In this document: positions 8,189-16,226 of the stretch, one piece after another
How positions within the stretch are numbered: the stretch's first letter is position 1
How the letters are laid out: every line of letters starts with the position of its first letter
Program-made: the position numbers and the translations under genes
Assembly (NCBI GenBank): GCA_025345505.1
Contig: JANVCC010009742.1
Coordinates: forward strand, 723,660 to 787,659
From: Todiramphus chloris collaris
Lineage: Eukaryota > Chordata > Aves > Coraciiformes > Alcedinidae
Direction of reading: 5' to 3'
DNA: 64,000 nucleotides
Notes under the pieces: model-generated
Seen by the model: only the letters and a program-made list of their open reading frames with translations
The model's database searches: none
Told to the model about the DNA's origin: nothing

Positions 8189-8845
8189 ATGTTTGCCAAG
8201 ATCGAACATGGACCGCTGATGGATCGCGTCTACCGGCACCAGCGCCACTTTTATGACGCCACGCGCAAATACTATCTGCTCGGACGCGATCCGATGATCG
8301 CAGGCCTGATGCCGCCGGCCAATGGCAGCATCCTGGAGATCGGCTGCGGTACCGGGCGCAATCTGGTCATGGCCGGAGCCGCTTATCCCACGACAAAGCT
8401 CTATGGCATCGACATTTCCAATGAGATGCTGACGACAGCCCGCAAGAAGGTGATGGCTGCCGGCCTGGGCGAGCGCACCGAACTTGCCTATGCCGATGCG
8501 GCAAAATTCGATCCGTCCGCCCTGTTTGGCCGCGCCCAGTTTGACCGGATTTTCATCTCCTATGCGGTGTCGATGATCCCGCAGTGGGAAAGCGTCATGC
8601 GCGAAGCGGTCAACCATCTGGCTCCCGGCGGCCAGCTGCATATCGTCGATTTCGGCGATCTCGCGGACTTGCCCGGAGCCGCGAAAACCGCCCTCTACAA
8701 ATGGCTCGAATGGTATCACGTCACGCCGCGCAACAACCTGTTCGAGGTTGCGCAGGACATCGCAGCCGCCACCGGCGCGCACGCCGAAGCACGACGGCTC
8801 TATCGCGGCTTTGCCTGGATTTCGATCATCAGCCGCCCGGGCTGA
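8189..8845 (+). CDS. btaB: Diacylglycerylhomoserine N-methyltransferase BtaB
   Basis: The protein is 218 residues from ATG 8189; an in-frame TTG at 8180 overlapping the btaA stop is less likely. It is a class I SAM methyltransferase with motif I ILEIGCGTGRNL (about residues 46-57), then LYGIDISNEML and a late motif APGGQLHIVDFGD. BtaB methylates the homoserine amine three times to give the betaine lipid DGTS. Its position directly behind btaA is what separates it from other small methyltransferases. Confidence 0.88.
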   Translation: MFAKIEHGPLMDRVYRHQRHFYDATRKYYLLGRDPMIAGLMPPANGSILEIGCGTGRNLVMAGAAYPTTKLYGIDISNEMLTTARKKVMAAGLGERTELAYADAAKFDPSALFGRAQFDRIFISYAVSMIPQWESVMREAVNHLAPGGQLHIVDFGDLADLPGAAKTALYKWLEWYHVTPRNNLFEVAQDIAAATGAHAEARRLYRGFAWISIISRPG

Positions 8846-8860
8846 GGCAATCATCCCGCC

Positions 8861-8985
8861 GTGCGTGGTTCGACAAGCTCACCATGAGGGAGATTGAGGA
8901 TTGCAGGGAGCCATATTCTGCAACTTATCAGATTGGCACTGCCGCCAAACCACCTCCCTCATGGTGAGCTTGTCGAACCACGCAC
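8861..8985. repeat. Dispersed palindromic repeat, complete copy 1
   Basis: Two perfectly complementary 32-nt arms (8861-8892 and 8954-8985) surround a 61-nt unrelated centre. The arms contain the core GTTCGACAAGCTCACCATGA. A second complete copy lies at 28257-28366 and a half-site remnant at 21160-21180. It sits between the convergent genes btaB and the lipase-like gene, so its transcript would form a long hairpin at both 3' ends. No transposase is present, so a MITE or REP-like element is likely. Confidence 0.85.
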
Positions 8986-9000
8986 AACAGGATTGTCCCC

Positions 9001-10044
9001 CTATTTGCAGAGATCGCCCTTGGCGACAACCGAGCTTGGCGCAGCGAGGCAGTAGAGCTTGGTGATATTGGAGGACGTGCGCTCGCCGAGCGGATTAGGG
9101 TCCAGTTCATCGCCGCTTTGCGATTGCAGCAGCTCGCAATCGCTGCGCAGCAGGCACATTACCGGGATACGCGCCATCGCCGTCGCTGTCTTGAACATGC
9201 CGCGCCTGCCGTCCATGGCACCTGTATTGTGCACGCGGTACCACTGGTGCGTGCGGGAAATGCGGTAGAACGAACGCGGGTTCGAGAGGATGGCGAGCCG
9301 CGACAACAGGTCGTTATCGGCGAAAAGATCGACGACCTGCCCGTCATAGGGCTCGGTCAGCCGGAAATTATTCGATACGAACGTCGAATTGAAGACAATC
9401 GCCGCCGTGCACGGAAACGCCGCAGCCATGTGCCGGGCAAGGCCTCCGCCCAGTTCATGCCCAACGGCGATATAATCGATGGGCAAGCCGTCCGAATTCT
9501 TCTGCGCCTCGGCCCTGACCTTGGCAAACTCCTGGCGTGCGGTGCGGTACTGATCCCATGGGTTGATGATCTGGGTGAAATAGCTCAGCTCGCTGATGAA
9601 CCCCGGAATGCTCGCCAGACCGTCGGCACCGCGGAACACGATCATGTAGGACATGCGGTCCGAACTGCGGCGGCGATAGACTTCCGCGTAAAATCCGCCT
9701 GCCCTGGCGATGGGGTCGCCAAACGGCTCCCAGCCGAAATATTCGGTCTTCAGGTCAAAATGATGCCGGGCAATCGGCTTGTAAACGTTCGACGCATAGG
9801 CGGCATAGACACCGAAGTAATCCGAAATCAGCTCGTTGTTGTAGCCGGGATAGCCGCGGTAGTTCTTCCAGAAGCTCGGCACCGTGGGACGAACGCAGTT
9901 TTCCGCATGGCTGTTGCCGATCCCCAGCTCCGGCCGGTCGATCGTCACCCATGCAGCCACCGTCGCATTGGCAAGGCCAATGACGCAGATGACAAGTACA
10001 GCCCAGCCAATTTTCCTGATCATACGCTTCCCCGGATCGGTCAA
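9001..10044 (-). CDS. Class 3 lipase-fold protein with the nucleophile serine replaced (GHELGG)
   Basis: The 347-residue protein has an N-terminal membrane anchor or signal sequence (about 9-31), an extracytoplasmic region, and an alpha/beta-hydrolase core resembling lipase class 3. The YMIVFRGADG segment (about 131-140) is the usual strand before the oxyanion hole. The nucleophile elbow, normally GHSLGG, reads GHELGG (AVGHELGGGLARHMAA). The codon is clearly GAA, so the catalytic Ser is absent. Cysteines are frequent in the exported part. It may be a non-catalytic binding protein or use altered chemistry. It lies alone, convergent with btaB across the palindromic repeat. Confidence 0.7.
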   Translation of the reverse strand: MTDPGKRMIRKIGWAVLVICVIGLANATVAAWVTIDRPELGIGNSHAENCVRPTVPSFWKNYRGYPGYNNELISDYFGVYAAYASNVYKPIARHHFDLKTEYFGWEPFGDPIARAGGFYAEVYRRRSSDRMSYMIVFRGADGLASIPGFISELSYFTQIINPWDQYRTARQEFAKVRAEAQKNSDGLPIDYIAVGHELGGGLARHMAAAFPCTAAIVFNSTFVSNNFRLTEPYDGQVVDLFADNDLLSRLAILSNPRSFYRISRTHQWYRVHNTGAMDGRRGMFKTATAMARIPVMCLLRSDCELLQSQSGDELDPNPLGERTSSNITKLYCLAAPSSVVAKGDLCK

Positions 10045-10269
10045 ATGGCCGTGCTGCCAGAACGTTTGCCGCCTGTTATATCAAACACGAAGATGTGACC
10101 CATCATACCCCGCAACTCTCATACAGATATCACATTGAAAAATCATGACAAAGGAAAGGCATACTACCATCAACCATAATCTCCGCCGGTCATGATCTGT
10201 TAAGCATAATGCCGCATGAGTGGAAAAATAAGGAATGCCCCTTCACGATTCGAGTACGGACCGCCATTG

Positions 10270-11097
10270 ATGAAGCGACTTGCTGCTGGATTATTGACCC
10301 TTCTTCTCGCCGGTTGCACGACGGTCGACTACGATTTTTCCGATGCAAAGAAGGGGGCCTCGCCTGCCCCGCTGCAACAGATCGCAGCGCCCGCGGGCAA
10401 GATCAATGCGCCGCGTTTCAACGACAGCAATCCGCATGACTGGAAAGGCAGAACGCCCTGGCACTACCCGGTGCACGGAACGGACGTCTCCAAATACCAA
10501 TCGACCATCGATTGGGCGGCCGTGCGCGGCAATCGCATCTCGTTTGTCTTCATCAAGGCCACGGAAGGGGCGGACCGGGTCGATGACCGCCTCGCCGACA
10601 ACTGGCAGGCCGCACGCGCCGCAGGCATTCCGCGCGGCGCCTACCACTTCTACTATTTCTGCCGTACCGCCAAGGAACAGGCGCAGTGGTTCATCCGCAA
10701 CGTGCCGAACGATCCCGGAGCCTTGCCGCCGGTGCTCGACATGGAATGGAACGCCGCATCGCCGACGTGCAAGCTGCGCCCCAATGCGGCGGTGGTGCGC
10801 AGCGAAATGCGCGTCTTCATCGACATTCTCGAACGCCATTACGGCAAGCGGCCGATCATCTACACCACCGTCGACTTCTTCGACGACAACGACCTGCGGC
10901 AACTGGCCGGCTATCCGTTCTGGTTGCGCTCGGTTGCAGGTCATCCCGATGAAAAATACGGGCCGCATCCCTGGACGTTCTGGCAGTATACCGGAACCGG
11001 CTCCATCCCTGGCATTCGCGGCGATGCGGATATCAATGTGTTTGCCGGTGACGAAACCGCCTGGAAGCAGTGGCTTGTGCGCAACAAGGTGCGATAA
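10270..11097 (+). CDS. GH25 family lysozyme (lipoprotein)
   Basis: I chose the ATG at 10270 over the upstream in-frame ATG at 10216 because it gives a clean lipoprotein signal ending LLLAGC, with Cys15 as lipidation site. The 275-residue protein has a GH25 barrel from about residue 70: GTDVSKYQSTIDW (with an Asp conserved in the family), FVFIKATEGAD, GAYHFYYF, the catalytic Asp/Glu run LDMEWN, and the C-terminal TFWQYTGTG. GH25 enzymes cleave beta-1,4 MurNAc-GlcNAc bonds. Probably an envelope-anchored muramidase for wall remodelling. It is followed by a transglycosylase gene on the same strand. Confidence 0.88.
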   Translation: MKRLAAGLLTLLLAGCTTVDYDFSDAKKGASPAPLQQIAAPAGKINAPRFNDSNPHDWKGRTPWHYPVHGTDVSKYQSTIDWAAVRGNRISFVFIKATEGADRVDDRLADNWQAARAAGIPRGAYHFYYFCRTAKEQAQWFIRNVPNDPGALPPVLDMEWNAASPTCKLRPNAAVVRSEMRVFIDILERHYGKRPIIYTTVDFFDDNDLRQLAGYPFWLRSVAGHPDEKYGPHPWTFWQYTGTGSIPGIRGDADINVFAGDETAWKQWLVRNKVR

Positions 11098-11214
11098 AGT
11101 CACACCGGACCTCTTCTCGCAATTCTGTGACTTCACGAGGGGGACATAATCGTGCATTAGCAGGACAAGCTCGCGCGCCTGCTGGCGCCCCCTGTTACCA
11201 ACGAGATTTCCCTG

Positions 11215-12429
11215 ATGAACAAACTATCGATCGCTCTTGCCGCCGCACTCCTTTCTGCGACAAGTTCTGCTTATGCACTGGACCAGATCAACCACCAGCA
11301 ACCGGCAGCTGTAAAACCTGCCTGCGGCGGCGAGATGGAACCCTGGTTCAACGGCCTTATCGCCGAAGCAAAAGCGGCAGGCGTGACCGACAAGGGCCTC
11401 GGCGAACTTCTCAAGGCATCGCTTGACGACAAGGTTCTGCAGCGTGATCGCGCCCAGGGCGTATTCAGCCAGACCTTCCTGACATTCTCGACCCGCATGG
11501 TGTCGGATTACCGCCTCAAGCAGGGTGCAGCCAACCTGAAGAAATATGCCGATACATTTGCCAGGGCAGAGTCCGAATATGGCGTGCCGGGCCCGGTGAT
11601 TGCCGCCTTCTGGGGGCTGGAAACCGATTTCGGCGCGGTGCAGGGCGATTTTGACACGCTGAACGCGCTGCTCACCCTCTCCTTCGATTGCCGCCGTCCG
11701 GAGTTGTTCCGGCCGCAGCTGATCGCCCTGCTCAAGCTGTTCGACAAGGGCGTGGTCGATTCCAAGACGACCGGCGCATGGGCGGGCGAGATCGGCCAGA
11801 TGCAGATGTTGCCGACCGATTATCTGGAGCGTGGCGTCGATGGCGACGGGGACGGCAAGGTCGACCTCAAGAACAGCGCGCCGGACGCCATCATGACGGC
11901 GGCCCGCGTGCTGCACGATCTCGGCTGGCGCAAGGGCGAGCCCTGGCTGGAGGAAGTCAAGCTGACCCGGGATCTCCCCTGGGAAAACGCATTGCGGACA
12001 AACCGCCTCCCCCATTCCAAATGGGCCGAATGGGGTGTGATGGGCATGAAGGGACCGCTCGGTCCCGACAATGGCGATGCATCCCTCCTGCTGCCGATGG
12101 GCCGCAAGGGACCGGCATTCCTGTCCTATGCCAATTTCGACGTTTTCGTCGAATGGAACAAGTCCATCATCTACGCGACAACCGCCGCCTATTTCGCCGC
12201 GCGCCTTGCCGGTGCCGGTCCGCTTGAGCCGACCACGCCGGAGACGGGCCTCACGCAGGAACAGATGAAGGAACTGCAGACCAAGCTCGCCGCCCGCGGC
12301 CACGATATGGGCCCGAAGATTGACGGCGTGTTCGGCATCCTGACCCGCGATGCCGTGCGCGACGAACAGATGCGCCTCGGCCTGCCTGCTGACGCCTGGC
12401 CCACCCCGGAATTGCTCAGCAAGCTCTGA
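11215..12429 (+). CDS. MltB-family lytic murein transglycosylase with C-terminal peptidoglycan-binding domain
   Basis: The 404-residue protein has a signal peptide (about 1-22, ending in AYA) and a GH103/SLT_2 catalytic domain at about 35-330. The catalytic Glu lies in AAFWGLETDFGAVQG, with GEIGQMQMLPTDYL further on, as in MltB. A PG_binding_1 module (KLAARGHDMGPKIDGVFG) closes the protein. It generates anhydro-muropeptides in the periplasm. It lies 117 nt after the GH25 gene, in the same orientation. Confidence 0.9.
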   Translation: MNKLSIALAAALLSATSSAYALDQINHQQPAAVKPACGGEMEPWFNGLIAEAKAAGVTDKGLGELLKASLDDKVLQRDRAQGVFSQTFLTFSTRMVSDYRLKQGAANLKKYADTFARAESEYGVPGPVIAAFWGLETDFGAVQGDFDTLNALLTLSFDCRRPELFRPQLIALLKLFDKGVVDSKTTGAWAGEIGQMQMLPTDYLERGVDGDGDGKVDLKNSAPDAIMTAARVLHDLGWRKGEPWLEEVKLTRDLPWENALRTNRLPHSKWAEWGVMGMKGPLGPDNGDASLLLPMGRKGPAFLSYANFDVFVEWNKSIIYATTAAYFAARLAGAGPLEPTTPETGLTQEQMKELQTKLAARGHDMGPKIDGVFGILTRDAVRDEQMRLGLPADAWPTPELLSKL

Positions 12430-12436
12430 GAGAGCT

Positions 12437-12479
12437 AGGGTCAGGACCTATTAATCTGGTCGAAATGGCGCCTGACCTT
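12437..12479. terminator. Weak hairpin between convergent mltB-like and decarboxylase genes
   Basis: agggtcagg (12437-12445) and cctgacctt (12471-12479) are inverted repeats with one mismatch around a 25-nt loop. There is no strong T-run, so it is only a possible bidirectional terminator. Confidence 0.3.
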
Positions 12480-13734
12480 AGTCCCCCCGGTGTTCGGCGG
12501 GAGCCATTGTTTCCAGCGAAGCAAAACCCTCCGGCCGCTCGCCCTCGTCGAACGGTGTTTCCACCTCGACGAACGTATCGGGATAGAAACCGTTGAAACG
12601 GGTGCGCAGCGACAGGGAATAGGCGCCGATATTGCCGATTTCGATCCAGTCGCCGGTGGCGACCGTCTCCGGCAGCCAGAACGGCCGTGACAGGATATCA
12701 ACGGAATCGCAGGTCGCGCCGCAGACGCGGAACGGCACGATGTCCCGGACATTGCCGCTGCGATGCTTGTGCGCGGGGTCGGGTATGAACCGCGCCGGCA
12801 GGGTGATCTTGCCGGTCCACGAATCCGACAGCGACGCCCAGATGCCGTCATTGATGTAAAGCCGCCTGCCCTTGCGCAGGAGCACGCGCACGATCAGCGA
12901 GAAGGCGCGCGCCACGATCACCCGGCCCGGCTCCGCCACCAGCGGCAGATCGTCAAACCCCCATTCCTTGATGTCGCCGCGCAGGCGCGACATCAATTGC
13001 CCGAGCGACGGCATCTCCACATGCTTGCGCTTGGGATCATGGCCGTATTCGGCCGGGAAACCGCCACCGACGTCGAGCCCGGCCAGCGGCACGCCCGCAC
13101 GGTTGCGCACCCAGTCGGCCGACCGCAGGGCGCGTTCATAGGTGTCGGGATCCTCGATCTGGCTGCCGACGTGGAAGCAGATGCCGACCTTGTAGCCGAT
13201 CTTGTGCAGCCGCTGCAGAAGCTCGACCGCATGGGCCGGTGTTGCACCGAATTTCTTGGACAGTTCATAGGCCGCATGGCCCTTGGTCTGCAGCCGCACG
13301 TAAAGGGTGATGCTGCCCGGATCGATATCGAGCGCACGCACGATACGCGTTATCTTGGCGATCTCGTCCTCGTGGTCGACGGCCAGGATGCGGATGCCAT
13401 AGGTTTCAAGCGCCAGGCGGATATCCGACTGGGCCTTGATGGGATGCATGTAGAGCATATGCGCATTCGGGGCGACCTTGCGTACCGCGGCGAACTCGCC
13501 CGGCGATGCCACATCGAATGTGTTGATGCCGTTGCGCGCCAGCGTTTCCAGGACCAGATTTTCGCCATTGGTCTTGACCGCATAGGCAGTCTCGCCGGGA
13601 AACATCTGCATGAACTGGTGCGCGTCTTCGACCAGCACATCCGGCCGAAAGCAATAGACGGGTTGATCGGGCCGCAGGGTAAGTGCTGCATCGCGGGCCG
13701 TGGCGAATCGTTGCATCTTGATCTTCTGCTCCAT
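12478..13734 (-). CDS. Fold-type III PLP decarboxylase (ornithine/lysine decarboxylase)
   Basis: The 418-residue protein belongs to the Orn/Lys/DAP/Arg decarboxylase-2 superfamily. The PLP lysine is in AYAVKTN (about residue 54), the phosphate-binding motif includes CFHVGSQ, GGGFP and EPGRVIVA, and the catalytic Cys region is VCGATCDSVD. It most resembles the eukaryotic-like ornithine decarboxylases of alphaproteobacteria, which make putrescine and sometimes cadaverine; the long C-terminal DAP-specific features are missing. It is monocistronic and convergent with the transglycosylase. Lysine versus ornithine preference cannot be settled from sequence alone. Confidence 0.85.
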   Translation of the reverse strand: MEQKIKMQRFATARDAALTLRPDQPVYCFRPDVLVEDAHQFMQMFPGETAYAVKTNGENLVLETLARNGINTFDVASPGEFAAVRKVAPNAHMLYMHPIKAQSDIRLALETYGIRILAVDHEDEIAKITRIVRALDIDPGSITLYVRLQTKGHAAYELSKKFGATPAHAVELLQRLHKIGYKVGICFHVGSQIEDPDTYERALRSADWVRNRAGVPLAGLDVGGGFPAEYGHDPKRKHVEMPSLGQLMSRLRGDIKEWGFDDLPLVAEPGRVIVARAFSLIVRVLLRKGRRLYINDGIWASLSDSWTGKITLPARFIPDPAHKHRSGNVRDIVPFRVCGATCDSVDILSRPFWLPETVATGDWIEIGNIGAYSLSLRTRFNGFYPDTFVEVETPFDEGERPEGFASLETMAPAEHRGD

Positions 13735-13856
13735 GCATAACTCTTAGCAAGAGCAGATGACGGACGAAAGTCGCTTTCTCATTGCAAGAAACGGGTGGCA
13801 ATTTACCGGCGCGCGCCTAGAAATATCCGGTGCAGATCCGAATCGGGGGATTATCC

Positions 13857-14795
13857 GTGGCCGTAAACCAGACAACATCAGCCAATCCGCTTGCCATGAC
13901 CGGTTTTGTCTGGCTGCAACTGCTGCTGCTGGGGGCCATATGGGGCGGTTCGTTCTTCTTCGCCAAAATCGCGGTGCACGTGATTCCGCCGCTGACGCTC
14001 GTCCTGTTTCGCGTCGCCATCGCCGCCGTTGCCCTGCACATCTATCTCCTCGCCCGCGGCATCCGGTTCTGGGATTATCGCCGGCACGCCCTCGGCTTTG
14101 CCGGACTGGGGCTCCTGAACAACGTCATTCCCTTTTCGCTGCTGTTCATCGGCCAGACGGCGCTCGGTGCCGGGCTGGAATCGATCCTCAACGCCACGAC
14201 GCCGATCTGGACGGTGATCATCGCCACATTCCTTACCGTCGATGAAAAGATCAGCGCCAACAAGATCGCCGGTATCCTTCTCGGCGTCTTCGGCACGGTG
14301 GTGATGATCGGGCCCGGCGTGCTCTCCGGGTTGGGCGGACCGTTGTGGGCGGAAATCGCCGTGCTCACCGCCACCCTCTCCTATGCCTTCGCCAGCATTC
14401 TCGCCAAACGGTTCAAGGGTATTCCGCCAACGGTGACGGCAACCGGCCAGATGACGGCCTCGACGCTGATCATGATCCCTGTCGTGCTTCTCTCCAGCGG
14501 CATGCCGGATTTTGCCGCACCCGATCAGGGCGTCTGGGCGGCCGTGTTCAGCCTCGGCCTGCTCTCCACCGCCTTCGCCTACATCCTGTTCTTCTCCATC
14601 GTCCGCGCCGGCGGCGCCACCAATGCCTCGCTGGTCACGCTGGTAGTTCCCGTCAGCGCGATCCTGCTTGGAACAGTTTTTCTCGGGGAGGAACTGGGTT
14701 TGAAGGATTTTGCCGGCATGGCGCTGATCGCCCTTGGCCTTCTGACCATTGACGGCAGGCTGCTCGCAGCGTTGCAAAAACCGCGAAAAAGATAG
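13857..14795 (+). CDS. EamA/DMT-family transporter
   Basis: I chose GTG 13857 because a GGGGGA Shine-Dalgarno sits 6 nt upstream, whereas the longer GTG at 13830 has none. The 312-residue product has ten hydrophobic helices forming two EamA repeats. The first opens with LLLGAIWGGSFFFAKIAV, and the second, after residue about 150, with VLTATLSYAFASILAKRF. The family includes exporters of amino acids and metabolites (RhtA, YdcZ types) with no reliable sequence rule for substrate. Confidence 0.85.
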   Translation: MAVNQTTSANPLAMTGFVWLQLLLLGAIWGGSFFFAKIAVHVIPPLTLVLFRVAIAAVALHIYLLARGIRFWDYRRHALGFAGLGLLNNVIPFSLLFIGQTALGAGLESILNATTPIWTVIIATFLTVDEKISANKIAGILLGVFGTVVMIGPGVLSGLGGPLWAEIAVLTATLSYAFASILAKRFKGIPPTVTATGQMTASTLIMIPVVLLSSGMPDFAAPDQGVWAAVFSLGLLSTAFAYILFFSIVRAGGATNASLVTLVVPVSAILLGTVFLGEELGLKDFAGMALIALGLLTIDGRLLAALQKPRKR

Positions 14796-15100
14796 AGTTT
14801 TCAACAAATCCTAACGGGTACGGCTTGGTATTTCCCGGTCTGGATTGCGGCGCAACTGTGTCATAAATCGGTGAGAAAACACGCGCGTCGCGTTTTTGGT
14901 GCAATGCAAAAATAAACCAAATTCCCGGTCATTTTATCGTGAATTGACGATTTTTCATTCCTGTAAATGTGTTTCATTTCAGAAACTTACCATTGCAGAG
15001 CAAAAAATTTCTACAGATCATGTCACACCGCGGTAACATTTCCGCTTTTTCTGTGGCAATTTTCCGCTATGCTAAGACGGTTAACTGCAGGAGACAAACT
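14796..15100. other. 305-nt AT-rich intergenic region ahead of the miniprotein gene
   Basis: No larger gene is seen. It probably holds the promoter of the 28-residue membrane protein: TATGCT at 15068-15073 could be a -10 box, but no good -35 is spaced correctly. Repeated ATTTTTC and TTTCATTTCAG stretches are present, with no convincing hairpin. Confidence 0.4.
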
Positions 15101-15187
15101 ATGGGACTTACGCGTTCGATGAACGTCCTCATGATCTGTGCAGCGTTCGCATTTATCGGTGCAATGGTCGTAGGACTCATACCCTGA
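15101..15187 (+). CDS. 28-residue single-span membrane miniprotein
   Basis: A 29-codon frame (including stop) starts at ATG 15101, preceded by a strong CAGGAG Shine-Dalgarno at 15088-15093 with 7-nt spacing. The product has a short N-terminus with one Arg (MGLTRSMN) and one hydrophobic span of about 20 residues (VLMICAAFAFIGAMVVGLIP), so it should insert as a single transmembrane helix. A terminator hairpin follows at 15250-15276. I believe similar tiny proteins occur across Rhizobiales but have no function to assign. Small single-span proteins often modulate membrane enzymes or transporters. Confidence 0.6.
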   Translation: MGLTRSMNVLMICAAFAFIGAMVVGLIP

Positions 15188-15249
15188 TTGAAAAAAAGAG
15201 CGCCGTGGAGATGGTCTCTGACCGTTAAGAAGGTGACAGACAAATTTGG

Positions 15250-15276
15250 ATGGCCCGGTTGCAGCAACCGGGCCAT
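15250..15276. terminator. Strong bidirectional terminator between miniprotein gene and metF
   Basis: atggcccggttgc (15250-15262) and gcaaccgggccat (15264-15276) form a perfect inverted repeat, with an effective stem of about 11 bp. On the plus strand TTCCAATTT follows, and on the minus strand CCAAATTTG, so it can serve both convergent genes. Confidence 0.75.
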
Positions 15277-15302
15277 TTCCAATTTAATGCTATTGCCCGA
15301 TA

Positions 15303-16226
15303 TCAGGCGGCGCCGGCCAATGCCGGTTCCAGCGGCGCGCTGGCAGGGCGGATGCCGATGAGATGGCAGATGGCGAAGGCAAGGTCGGCCCGGTTCATCG
15401 TGTAGAAATGGAAATCCTGAATGCCGCGCTCGACCAGATCGAGAACCTGCTCGGCAGCCACAGCCGATGAAACCAGCGCATGGGTCTGCGGATCGTTTTC
15501 CAGCCCCTCGAACCGCTCGGCCAGCCATGCGGGGATGTGAGTCCCGGCCTTCGAGCAGAAATTGGTGACCTGCGTGAAATTATGGATCGGCAGGATGCCC
15601 GGCAGGATCGGAATATAGATACCGGCGCGGCGGACCTTTTCGACATAACGCTCGTAAAGATCGTTCTCGAAGAAGAACTGCGTGATCGCCCGCGTCGCGC
15701 CATTGTCGACCTTGCGCTTGAGCATGTCGATATCGGTGGCGAAATCCGGGCTTTCCGGATGCTTTTCCGGATAGGCGGAAACGGAAATGTCGAAATCGGC
15801 AAAGGCCTTCAGCCCGGCGACGAGATCCGCGCCGTTTTCATAACCGCCGGGTGTCGGCTTGTAATGGGCACCGACGCCACCGGCCGGATCGCCGCGCAGG
15901 GCAACGAAGCGCTTCACACCCATGGCCGCAAATTCGCGCACCACGGTATCAACCTCTTCCTTCGTCGCATCGACGCAGGTCAGGTGCGCGGCGGCGTTCA
16001 CGTCCGTTTCGGTCAGGATGCGCTTGATCGTGCGGGCCGTGCGCTCGCGGGTGGAACCGCCGGCGCCGTAGGTTACCGACACGAATTCGGGATTGAGCGG
16101 CGCAAGGCGCGTCACGGTTTCCCACAGGCGCTCTTCCATCACCTCGGTCTTCGGCGGGAAGAATTCAAAGGAAACCTTGATATTGGTTCCAAGGTCGGCA
16201 CGGCGGGATTGGCGGAAAAAGCTCAT
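15303..16226 (-). CDS. metF: 5,10-methylenetetrahydrofolate reductase
   Basis: The 307-residue MetF matches the usual bacterial length (about 300). Motifs include the N-terminal VSFEFFPPKTE with the catalytic Glu, VSVTYGAGGSTR, LRGDPAGG and the central ITQFFFE. It reduces 5,10-methylene-THF to 5-methyl-THF with NAD(P)H and FAD, feeding methionine synthase. Its ATG overlaps the stop of the upstream ArsR-methyltransferase gene by one nucleotide (TGATG), indicating translational coupling. A strong shared terminator lies downstream. Confidence 0.95.
   Translation of the reverse strand: MSFFRQSRRADLGTNIKVSFEFFPPKTEVMEERLWETVTRLAPLNPEFVSVTYGAGGSTRERTARTIKRILTETDVNAAAHLTCVDATKEEVDTVVREFAAMGVKRFVALRGDPAGGVGAHYKPTPGGYENGADLVAGLKAFADFDISVSAYPEKHPESPDFATDIDMLKRKVDNGATRAITQFFFENDLYERYVEKVRRAGIYIPILPGILPIHNFTQVTNFCSKAGTHIPAWLAERFEGLENDPQTHALVSSAVAAEQVLDLVERGIQDFHFYTMNRADLAFAICHLIGIRPASAPLEPALAGAA

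Noticed and set aside
8861..8985. Peptides containing WFDKLTMRE read from the palindromic repeat
   Set aside because: Short frames here arise only because the repeat is open in several frames; they have no ribosome sites and end outside any gene.
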